IMG/VR virus record: IMGVR_UViG_3300042504_002530
Coordinates: 1-62,084 of that record
Length of the DNA stretch: 62,084 bases
Reading direction: 5' to 3' (one strand)
Source of the DNA: a virus
The notes below the pieces were generated by a model. That model was not told the DNA's origin and searched no databases. It saw only the letters and a list, made by a program, of their open reading frames with translations. Below, one piece after another: positions 48,942-56,543 of the stretch (the first letter of the stretch is position 1; each line of letters begins with the position of its first letter). Both the position numbers and the translations under genes were made by a program.

Positions 48942-49669
48942 TATGAGCGCTCTTTTTGTAGGGTTTCCGTTTCGGTTGCCTGACCGAATTGATAGACATC
49001 GCCTTCGCGAATAGAAATTCCGGCATACTGAAGAATCCTTGCAATAAGCGCCGGCATGTCTGATTCCGGAAGTTCAAAGTCCACATAGTCAGCGGCGCTT
49101 TGGTTAAAAATTGGGTCGCCATTGCCGCCAAGCGAAATCCAAGTCCACTTTGGAATCCGGGGATAGCGGATATACTGAAGATTTACCCCGGAAGTAATTG
49201 TGGTAGGATACATTGTCAATCGTTGAACCAAAGCCAAAGGGCTTCCGGTGGTTGTGCCACTTATGGTATATCCGGGATATGTAATTGTCGGCGCCGTAAG
49301 ATTTGATGCAAGCAGCTGGTTCAGCTTATTAAGCGAAAGCCTTTCAGCTACTCGATTCCCGTAAAGCACATTCACCAAGGTATAACAGTTTGTCGGTACG
49401 CTAAAAGTCGAACCGGAAACGAGAGTAGCCGCTTGACTTGCGCTAAAGGTGTCAATGACCTCTTCGGTTATCTGCTTTAGGTCGGCATATCCCGTGCCGG
49501 ATTGCCGGGCATTTTCCTTGCGGATTTGGTCGTTATACAGCTGAAAATAACCCTCAAACACATCAAGCTGCGCTTGCTGGGCATATAAGTTGAAGTCCGA
49601 CGGAGTTATGTATCCGTAGTTGTTCTTATTTGCAACGGCGAGTACCGCATTTCTAACGTCGTCAATCAT
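48941..49669 (-). CDS. head-tail connector/ring protein, 242 aa
   Basis: MIDDVRNAVLAVANKNNYGY, SDFNLYAQQAQLDVFEGYFQ, then IDTFSASQAATLV and a C-terminal helix LPESDMPALIARILQYAGIS. The pattern (NK---Y-TP-EFN-YA-QAQ---F) is conserved in crAss-like and other Bacteroidota podoviruses, as I recall, as the first ring below the portal. The stop adjoins the 307-residue ring protein start. Confidence 0.8.
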   Translation of the reverse strand: MIDDVRNAVLAVANKNNYGYITPSDFNLYAQQAQLDVFEGYFQLYNDQIRKENARQSGTGYADLKQITEEVIDTFSASQAATLVSGSTFSVPTNCYTLVNVLYGNRVAERLSLNKLNQLLASNLTAPTITYPGYTISGTTTGSPLALVQRLTMYPTTITSGVNLQYIRYPRIPKWTWISLGGNGDPIFNQSAADYVDFELPESDMPALIARILQYAGISIREGDVYQFGQATETETLQKERS

Positions 49670-49687
49670 AAATGCAAAGATACTTTA

Positions 49688-49993
49688 TTATGCAAACACC
49701 ACGGAACTGATAGTTACAGCGTCATTGTTGACGACTTTTGGCAATGGCCCCAAGACGTAATAAGAAACATCTGATTGACCGGCTAGGGTCACTTGTCCTA
49801 AAAACCATCTTTGTAAGTTGTAAGTTCCATCTGCAACCGAAAAAGTAACCGTGGCGGTATTACTGCTTCCGGGACCGCTACTTCCATAATAGAATACAAT
49901 GGTGCTTGTCGTGGCTAAAACTGACTTTGCATCCTTGATATTCAGCAAAGATGGGACACCCGCCGAAGTGTTTATTTGCATAAATTCAGCCAT
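49688..49993 (-). CDS. small beta-rich head protein 1, 101 aa
   Basis: I chose ATG 49993 (MAEFMQINTSAGVPSLLNIK) because it mirrors the starts of the two following paralogue-like proteins; the upstream in-frame ATG lies inside the terminator hairpin. The protein is beta-rich (TIVFYYGSSGPGSSNTATVT FSVADG) and ends DAVTISSVVFA. With 50062 and 50370 it forms a set of three small similar proteins, probably capsid decoration or head fibres. Confidence 0.65.
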   Translation of the reverse strand: MAEFMQINTSAGVPSLLNIKDAKSVLATTSTIVFYYGSSGPGSSNTATVTFSVADGTYNLQRWFLGQVTLAGQSDVSYYVLGPLPKVVNNDAVTISSVVFA

Positions 49994-50006
49994 ACACAAA
50001 GGTAAT

Positions 50007-50044
50007 AAAAAAGCCACCCTCCTGAGTTTCAGGGGGTGGCTTTG
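50007..50044 (-). terminator. strong (bidirectional) hairpin terminator
   Basis: A long stem, AAAGCCACCC.CCTGA with TCAGG.GGGTGGCTTT, surrounds a short GTT loop. On the - strand it is followed by TTTTTTA, after the 50062 gene, and so ends the capsid-region transcript before the gene at 49993. Confidence 0.85.
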
Positions 50045-50061
50045 TTGAACTTAAAAAACTA

Positions 50062-50358
50062 TTAATTAATAGCCAAAGTTACAGTTCTTCCTCCGGGCAA
50101 ATCCGTTGGAAAGCCGCTAATAATAGCTGACCCGCCTTGAGCTGCTGAAATCAGAAACTGAGCAATAGCCCGATGAGTTTCAAAAGTTGCATCAGCAGAT
50201 GATAAAGTGATTCCCACGTTATCAGCAAGATTAGCTGAACTATCAAGCGCTACGGAAATAACTGACTCAGTCGTAAAAGAAATTCCGACAATTTTTTGAG
50301 CATTAAAATACCCGTTATTAGCGGCAAAAAGAGTCCCTATTTGTACAAAAGTAGACAT
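50062..50358 (-). CDS. small beta-rich head protein 2, 98 aa
   Basis: MSTFVQIGTLFAANNGYFNA, SVISVALDSSANLADNVGIT and the ending DLPGGRTVTLAIN match the pattern of the 50370 product (DLPSGRTVQVVYEA), so the two are paralogues. The likely role is virion surface decoration; no enzyme motif. Confidence 0.65.
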   Translation of the reverse strand: MSTFVQIGTLFAANNGYFNAQKIVGISFTTESVISVALDSSANLADNVGITLSSADATFETHRAIAQFLISAAQGGSAIISGFPTDLPGGRTVTLAIN

Positions 50359-50369
50359 ATCACTTAAAA

Positions 50370-50729
50370 TTAAGCAGTTTGAGTTACTGGAGCCTCATAA
50401 ACGACTTGAACAGTTCTACCGCTAGGAAGGTCGGGACAAACAAAAATCGGAACGGGATTTGAGTTACTTGAAATACTTGCAATAATAGCCGCGACAAATG
50501 CGTCATGAGTGGCATAAGAGCTGTCAGCATTACTGAACGAGCATCGAAGCGTTACTGTGCCCAAAGTTCCGACTGCATTGGCGGCTAGTTGCATACTTGG
50601 GTTACTTGTGACTTTGTAAACAATCCGCACAATAGACGTACTTGGATAAGTGATTGTTAAAATGTCAGAAGTTGAAATAACGCGAATATCTCCCGTGTTT
50701 GTATTCGGTACTCTTAAAAGGTTTGCCAT
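50370..50729 (-). CDS. small beta-rich head protein 3, 119 aa
   Basis: MANLLRVPNTNTGDIRVIST SDILTITYPSTSIVRIVYKV and DLPSGRTVQVVYEAPVTQ. Paralogous with the 98-residue protein downstream. It lies between the conserved 238-residue gene and the terminator-bounded end of the capsid unit. Probably a capsid-decoration protein (inference). Confidence 0.65.
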   Translation of the reverse strand: MANLLRVPNTNTGDIRVISTSDILTITYPSTSIVRIVYKVTSNPSMQLAANAVGTLGTVTLRCSFSNADSSYATHDAFVAAIIASISSNSNPVPIFVCPDLPSGRTVQVVYEAPVTQTA

Positions 50730-50764
50730 GATTTTTTTTTAAAGGTGAAGCAAATATACAAAAT

Positions 50765-51481
50765 TTATTGACTGATATATTTTTCAAGCGTAGCCATTAC
50801 TTCAGCTCCTTCTTCGGTTAAAAAATAAGAGCTAACCGCTTCATGGGCATCTTGGCCGGCCGGAATAATAAGCAATTTTGACTTATTATTGGTCAAATTG
50901 TAATGAACAGCGTTTCTTTTTACAACAAGAGCCCCATAGTCAAATAGGCGGGCGACCAAGCCATCATGAGCGACATTTGGGTCGTTGACGATTGACAAAA
51001 ACTCTTCTGGATTGTTTTTTGCATAAACAATGATGTCCCGCTTTAACTCTTGGGTACTAATCCGAGAAGGGTCAACACTGAGAGCAATCCGGGCAATATT
51101 CTCCATCATGGCATAATCGATTGTTCTAGCCTTAGCTAAAGCATCGGCCTCAAGCTCCAACCAATCAAGCTCCTTTTGAGCGTCTTTCTTGTTGTCAACC
51201 TCAACAAAGACCGGCCCATTGTCGGGATGTAATTCTAGAAATTTTTGAAGAACAGGGTTTGAGTCCTCGACTTTTAAAAAACCATCTTCAAAAATGATAG
51301 GTTCAAGAATAAAATTTCCATCTTGTTCATCAACAAAAGGGCTCTTTTGGTTTCGAGCGTAGCGTAGCTCGCGATTGACCTTGCCGTCAAAATGGTAAAG
51401 TCTTTTTGCTGTCGTGTTTCTGCTTGCGAGCATAAAGCTCATAGGCGCAGCGCCTCCGGTTAGTTTATAGATTTTAAGCAT
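50765..51481 (-). CDS. conserved head-region protein, 238 aa
   Basis: MLKIYKLTGGAAPMSFMLAS, RNTTAKRLYHFDGKVNRELR, YARNQKSPFVDEQDGNFILE and PIIFEDGFLKVEDSNPVLQ are a pattern I recall from genes just downstream of the major capsid gene in Bacteroidota and marine podoviruses. The C-terminal part is helical with a TEEGAEVMATLEKYI end. A capsid-assembly or minor head role is inferred. It starts after the dispersed hairpin at 51516. Confidence 0.75.
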   Translation of the reverse strand: MLKIYKLTGGAAPMSFMLASRNTTAKRLYHFDGKVNRELRYARNQKSPFVDEQDGNFILEPIIFEDGFLKVEDSNPVLQKFLELHPDNGPVFVEVDNKKDAQKELDWLELEADALAKARTIDYAMMENIARIALSVDPSRISTQELKRDIIVYAKNNPEEFLSIVNDPNVAHDGLVARLFDYGALVVKRNAVHYNLTNNKSKLLIIPAGQDAHEAVSSYFLTEEGAEVMATLEKYISQ

Positions 51482-51515
51482 TTGATTTGAATTTAAAGGT
51501 TAAAAAAATAAAGGA

Positions 51516-51535
51516 GGGGGTGTTCAAACACCCCC
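51516..51535 (-). terminator. dispersed hairpin after capsid gene (loop TCAA on +)
   Basis: A GGGGGTGT/ACACCCCC stem lies 15 bases after the capsid gene stop. On the - strand it is followed by CCTCCTTTATTTTTTTAACC. It probably attenuates transcription after the abundantly needed capsid message. Confidence 0.8.
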
Positions 51536-51550
51536 CCCTTCGGTAATCTT

Positions 51551-52996
51551 TTAGGCCCGGAACAAGAAGAAGTTGTTCGAACCAAGTGTACAAACACAAC
51601 GCTCAGACAGGTAGTGGACCTCCATTGCGTCAAGGTCGCTTGTTGCAGCGCCACCGGCAGAACCAGTTGCCCAAGTTTTGAACTTCCTGTCTTCTGACTC
51701 TGTTTGACGATAACGAACGTGCAAGAATGGACGCTTGGCGTTCTGACCCATCACCTGGTCATAAACATTGGTAGAGCCGGCAGGAACAAGCATTCCATTA
51801 ATTGCGCCACCAACAGTACCGCTTGCAGTACCTTGACCACGCATAGTTGGGTCATTCAGGTATTTCCAGTCGGTTTTGTAGAAGTCATAACCACGGCGGA
51901 ACCCACGGAAACCAAGGTTCAAAGCCATCTGTTCGCTGTTGTTAAACAGACCATAAGATGTTCCACCGGTTCCATAAGAGTTCTGAGCAGCCAAGAAGTC
52001 ATCCATAGCAAAAGAAGCAGCGCGGTTTACGAACAAAGCATTCTCCTCGATAGCACCCTGTTTGTCAAGACGCTGAACAATGGCATCAAAGTCAACAAGG
52101 CTAGTAGGATAACCTCCGCTGAACACGTTCCCGTTTGCAGCTACCTCAAAAAAAACACCTTTTGTACCTTTCAAAGAAGGAGAAGCGCCAATAGCCCCAG
52201 AGCCAGCCCCGGCAGGAATCGCCTCAAGCATGGAAGACTCTAGGTAATCCTCAAAGCGAAGACGGGTTTCGTGCTCGGCCTTCATGTACCACAGGTATCC
52301 GGACGCTCCGTTTTCGGTGGTGACTTCAACCCAGCCAATCTGGGTCATGTCAGAACCGGTTACGGTAAATTTGTCCTTCAAAATAATAGGGCTATTGTCC
52401 TTGAAGATGTCAAAAGACTGAACGGACTGCTGCATTCCAAGTTGTCCTTTTGCAAACTCAGAACCATATACCCACAAAGTCCAGTTAGCGCTAGCAACAG
52501 GAAGTCCACCCGCTTCATAAAAAGCAACAGTAACAGTTGCAGCGGCAACGGCCGTTACAACAGCGTGAACGACGTTCGTTCCGTTTTCTTGCTGGCAGAT
52601 AAGTGTTTGACCAACACGAATACCATTTACGTTGTTTGTTCCTGTTCCGCCCAAAAGAGGGTTGTTTGTAGGAGTTTGATACTGAGTCGTAACAATAGTG
52701 AAGACAGCGGTGCTATCGGCAGCCGCCGCCGTAGTGGTACAGCCGGTATATTTAACGTGAAGACGACCTTGCTCTGCCCACTTGATAAGGTCAGAGGCGC
52801 AGGGCATTTCAGCACCTACCATACGCAAGAATCCTGAGATACTACGATTACCATAGCGCTCAAATTCTGCTTCATAGATGTCTGGCAAATACTGATTTAA
52901 AAAGTTGAAATTAGAACTATCGATGTAGTTCGTGGCGGTTACTTGCCTATTAATACTGGGCTGTAACGCAAAAGTTGGAGAAGATAAAACTGGCAT
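51551..52996 (-). CDS. major capsid protein
   Basis: The 481-residue protein has QYLPDIYEAEFERYGNRSIS, GFLRMVGAEMPCASDLIKWA and EQGRLHVKY, the conserved N-terminal region of crAss-like and related Bacteroidota podovirus capsid proteins (HK97 fold, remembered pattern). Further on are AEHETRLRFEDYLESSMLEA and NGMLVPAGSTNVYDQVMGQN. It lies directly downstream of the scaffold gene (2-base gap), the canonical position. Length is normal for the family. Confidence 0.85.
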   Translation of the reverse strand: MPVLSSPTFALQPSINRQVTATNYIDSSNFNFLNQYLPDIYEAEFERYGNRSISGFLRMVGAEMPCASDLIKWAEQGRLHVKYTGCTTTAAAADSTAVFTIVTTQYQTPTNNPLLGGTGTNNVNGIRVGQTLICQQENGTNVVHAVVTAVAAATVTVAFYEAGGLPVASANWTLWVYGSEFAKGQLGMQQSVQSFDIFKDNSPIILKDKFTVTGSDMTQIGWVEVTTENGASGYLWYMKAEHETRLRFEDYLESSMLEAIPAGAGSGAIGASPSLKGTKGVFFEVAANGNVFSGGYPTSLVDFDAIVQRLDKQGAIEENALFVNRAASFAMDDFLAAQNSYGTGGTSYGLFNNSEQMALNLGFRGFRRGYDFYKTDWKYLNDPTMRGQGTASGTVGGAINGMLVPAGSTNVYDQVMGQNAKRPFLHVRYRQTESEDRKFKTWATGSAGGAATSDLDAMEVHYLSERCVCTLGSNNFFLFRA

Positions 52997-52998
52997 TT

Positions 52999-54075
52999 TT
53001 AAGAAGTTTTAAAGGGTCTAATTTTTAATCCCATTCCTGACGATGTTGGGCTTACATCTGCAACTTTGACTCCTCCGGTTGTTGTAACTGGCTGTCCGGA
53101 AGTTCGAATATCCATGTTGATATTCTTGCTTCTTTTTGCCATGTCTTCCGTAGCAGCGGCTACGCCTTGCTCGTAAAAGAACTTCGCAAACTTATCTGGA
53201 TTCATCGCGATTGAAAGAGCCTTGTGATAACCAGCAGCATCTTTAATCAATCCCTGCTCATCAATAAACTTTGAGATAAGGTTTACCGGAGTAGAGTTTT
53301 GACTTTTGATTTCAGAAGCTTCACCGGGCATGAAAGTGTACTTTTTTTCACCGATGCCGAACTCAAAACCTTTGAACTCGGGTGAGAAAAGTTCTTCCGT
53401 CTTTTTTTGGAACCACTCTCCTTTCCGCTTTGCCTCTTGCTGCTCGCCATTGGCTCTGTCGAGGTACTCTTTGTATTGTTTATACTCTGGCGATTCTTCG
53501 GGCAGGCTCCCTCTTGACTCAAGCGGAACCTTGTATTGCTCTTTTAAATCGTTAAAGTACTTTTTTGCTTTTGCTAATTCCCTTTTCTTGGCGGCCTTTT
53601 TCTTTTTGACATCCGACTCTTGGTCTAAGTCTTCATCGTATCCAAACTTGTCAGCTAGGATTCCGACGGCGTCTTCCCGGTCTAAATACTCTTCCTGGGC
53701 TATGGTGTAGTCCAAAAGAAGTTGGTCGGGGTCAGCCGAGTCAAAGTCTTGATTGAGCTTCATGAAATCGCTAATTCCCCGACCGGTCTCTTTCTTATAT
53801 TTAAGAAATGTAGACACGTCCTCGGGTAATTGCTCTGGCTGTTGAGGCGCAACAAGAAGGTCGTCAATAGAGGAAACCTCTTTTTTGTACCTTTCTTTAA
53901 TAAATGAAAGAACGTCACCCTCTTCGATACTTGGTTTTGCAGCGGGCTCCGGGGCGGGCGGAGTCTGCTGTTGTTGTTGTTGTTGCGCCTCAAGCTGAGC
54001 TTGATTTTGCTGTTCCTTTTCTTGAATAGACGGTTGCCCAGCTGAATCAAGTGCTCTGACTTTAAATTCACTCAT
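52999..54075 (-). CDS. scaffolding protein
   Basis: The 358-residue, highly charged protein has a Gln/Pro-rich N-terminal region (NQAQLEAQQQQQQQTPPAPE), long helical, Lys/Glu-rich parts (SDVKKKKAAKKRELAKAKKY) and a C-terminal basic region ending GMGLKIRPFKTS. Composition and position between portal and capsid genes are typical for the capsid scaffold, which shapes the prohead and leaves before packaging. No protease motif is visible. Confidence 0.75.
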   Translation of the reverse strand: MSEFKVRALDSAGQPSIQEKEQQNQAQLEAQQQQQQQTPPAPEPAAKPSIEEGDVLSFIKERYKKEVSSIDDLLVAPQQPEQLPEDVSTFLKYKKETGRGISDFMKLNQDFDSADPDQLLLDYTIAQEEYLDREDAVGILADKFGYDEDLDQESDVKKKKAAKKRELAKAKKYFNDLKEQYKVPLESRGSLPEESPEYKQYKEYLDRANGEQQEAKRKGEWFQKKTEELFSPEFKGFEFGIGEKKYTFMPGEASEIKSQNSTPVNLISKFIDEQGLIKDAAGYHKALSIAMNPDKFAKFFYEQGVAAATEDMAKRSKNINMDIRTSGQPVTTTGGVKVADVSPTSSGMGLKIRPFKTS

Positions 54076-54107
54076 AAGATTAGATTTAGTTGCAAAGATA
54101 TAAAAAA

Positions 54108-56543
54108 TTAACGAGGGCTAAATTCGGCCAAATCAAAGCCATCTAAGCTGTCCTCGTTTGATTCAAACCTCATTGGTGGAAGGTTGTTTTTGCGTTGGTC
54201 AATCAGGCTAGATTGCTGCGTGTTTTGAAGCCCTATACGTTTTGCCTTTTCCCTTTCCCGGGCAGCCTCTCGTTCGGACAGCGTTTTGCCCTGCATTTCA
54301 GCAAGTTGAATATTATACTCAAATTCACGCTGCATCAGCAAGCTCTTTGCTTCAACCTCGGCCTTCATCCGCTCAATTTCAAAGGCCACTTCCGCTTGCT
54401 TAACCTTCATGTCGGCCTCAGCCTGCGCGTTAACTTTCATCATGGTTGTCTGAGCAGCCATACGTTGAGTCTCCATGTTTCCTTGAATAGCCATTTGCTG
54501 CTTTTGCATTTCGTTGGCCTGAAGATTCTCAAGATTCTTACGGCGCTTCAGTTTGAGCAACTGATTGGCCATCTTGATGTTCTTTATCTCACGAATGTCA
54601 ATCGCGTCTTCAAGATTGATGTCCCCCTTTTGTAGGGCCATCTGAATATTGGCCTCCATTTGGCTTCTCTCTTCTTCGTCCGGAGCGACCTCAATGAATA
54701 TGCCAAAGTCATAAATGTACAAGTCCTTAATTTCATCAAGCAACGCGACATTGTAGCGACCTATCTGAGAAATAAACTCTTCCTTAAACGGAGCATACTC
54801 AAGCACATCCGAGATTCGGCATGTTAAAGCCTCCGAAAGACTTTTCGTTATGTACACAGACGCATCCAAGATGTGTCGTGTTGCCGTGTTGGAGTTCATT
54901 GCGGCAAGCTTCTGCACGCCGACCAACGACCGAGAATCCGGAACTGTACCGTCCCTCGCTTCATTAAGACCGGTTACGGCCCTAATCATTCCCAGATAAT
55001 GGTTATAGTTCCCGATAAGAGCCGCCATTTTTTGCTGGCCGGAACTCGAGTTAAGCTCCTGAATTGGAATCCGGGCATTGTTGAACTCGCCATCTTGAGT
55101 ATAACTACGCCCTACGACGCTACCTGTTTGGAAGTAAAGCCTCAAGGCGTCCTCTGGATTGTATGCCTGGCCGTTCCCAAGGTCAACATCGTTGACACCA
55201 TCGGCATCAAGAAAGACACCATCTGGAACCATACGAGCAACTACTTGCTGAAGCTTCAGGTGCGTCAGCTGAATGAGGTCTGCAAACGGAATCATCCGGC
55301 GTACTAAGGACTCAATGTTCCCTTTGTACATCCTTGGAGCGCATGCTACATAATTTGGAACGGCATTCTGAGATGCGGACTTAGGACGGACCATGTTTTC
55401 CATCACCTGCCATTTAAGCACAATGTTGGTCCCCATAACCATAATGCCCTCATACCAAACGTCAATAGTCTTTGTGACGCGCTCGAACCCCTGCTCCTCC
55501 ATCATTTCTTCGGGAGGATTAAAGTTTTCGTCCTTCTCGATTATTCTTTCTCCGCCGTTGTCAAGCTTTTTCTTTTTGTAAACAAACGTCTTAGTGGTTT
55601 TGTAATTAAAGAAAAGAAGTGTAGCGGTATCGCTTTTAAAAAGGCTATTGTCATAAAATTGAGATACATTATAGTAATCGTACCAAGACTGACTGTACTT
55701 GGATATTTCTTCAAGCTGCTCATTATTTAAACTCGGCTTCATTTTTACGAGTTCCGTTAACGGAACCGTTTTGATTTCTCCCCAATAAAAGCAATCCCTA
55801 AAATAAGGGTCTTCGGTATAGCTGTAAACTACGTTTGCCGGGTCAACATACTCAACCCGTATGCCGTCACCGGGATAGAATTGGTGCTTGCATATCCCTA
55901 TGCCCAAAACAGTAAGGTCGTAGTCAACCCTCTTTCTTAGGTCGCTATACCGATTGTCCTCCAACACAGTAGAAATAGCCTCTTCCTCCGCAATCTCAAT
56001 AGCCGGCTTGTAGTTGAGCTGCATGTAGAGTTGCAGCTCTTGGTCGTTTTCCGGCAAGTCTTCCGGGTTAATGGCGAATCCATTAATGCCCATGTTTTTC
56101 TGAAGACTCATAAACAACTCCTTGCCGGCCATCTGAGTTTCAATCATGTCCTGATACCGGTTTCTCCGAGAAGAAGACATGCCGTCTTGGGCAAAAGCCT
56201 TAATCTTGAAAAACCTGTCTGACATGCCGTTTACAACGATGTCAACGAATTTTGGCAAAATAGGAACCGGCGTCCAGTCTAGATTTAAATAGGACAAATC
56301 CCCATTTACGGACATCTCGTTCTTATACTTTTCAACCGATTGCTCACCCCTTGCGTAAAGTCTCAAATGATGAAAGTCTCTCCATTGAGAATAAAATCTA
56401 CCGGAGCGAGAGTCCTTTCTAAACCATTCGTACTGAATGGCTTGCCCAATCCTTAGCCCAAACGCCTCCGTATTCTTTTCCGCGTCAGAAACAAACTGAT
56501 TAGGGAAGTACTGCGCGTTTATGATGGGCTGAATGTCGCTCAT
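54108..56543 (-). CDS. portal protein
   Basis: The 811-residue protein has GRFYSQWRDFHHLRLYARGE QSVEKYKNEM, DYDLTVLGIGICKHQFYPGD, YVDPANVVYSYTEDPYFRDC and the later RAVTGLNEARDGTVPDSRSL VGVQKLAAMNSNTATRHILD, typical of portals of crAss-like and related podoviruses, as I recall. The last 150 residues are a long Gln/Met/Glu/Lys coiled coil, presumably the portal barrel or tunnel. The start overlaps the terminase stop by four bases. Confidence 0.85.
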   Translation of the reverse strand: MSDIQPIINAQYFPNQFVSDAEKNTEAFGLRIGQAIQYEWFRKDSRSGRFYSQWRDFHHLRLYARGEQSVEKYKNEMSVNGDLSYLNLDWTPVPILPKFVDIVVNGMSDRFFKIKAFAQDGMSSSRRNRYQDMIETQMAGKELFMSLQKNMGINGFAINPEDLPENDQELQLYMQLNYKPAIEIAEEEAISTVLEDNRYSDLRKRVDYDLTVLGIGICKHQFYPGDGIRVEYVDPANVVYSYTEDPYFRDCFYWGEIKTVPLTELVKMKPSLNNEQLEEISKYSQSWYDYYNVSQFYDNSLFKSDTATLLFFNYKTTKTFVYKKKKLDNGGERIIEKDENFNPPEEMMEEQGFERVTKTIDVWYEGIMVMGTNIVLKWQVMENMVRPKSASQNAVPNYVACAPRMYKGNIESLVRRMIPFADLIQLTHLKLQQVVARMVPDGVFLDADGVNDVDLGNGQAYNPEDALRLYFQTGSVVGRSYTQDGEFNNARIPIQELNSSSGQQKMAALIGNYNHYLGMIRAVTGLNEARDGTVPDSRSLVGVQKLAAMNSNTATRHILDASVYITKSLSEALTCRISDVLEYAPFKEEFISQIGRYNVALLDEIKDLYIYDFGIFIEVAPDEEERSQMEANIQMALQKGDINLEDAIDIREIKNIKMANQLLKLKRRKNLENLQANEMQKQQMAIQGNMETQRMAAQTTMMKVNAQAEADMKVKQAEVAFEIERMKAEVEAKSLLMQREFEYNIQLAEMQGKTLSEREAAREREKAKRIGLQNTQQSSLIDQRKNNLPPMRFESNEDSLDGFDLAEFSPR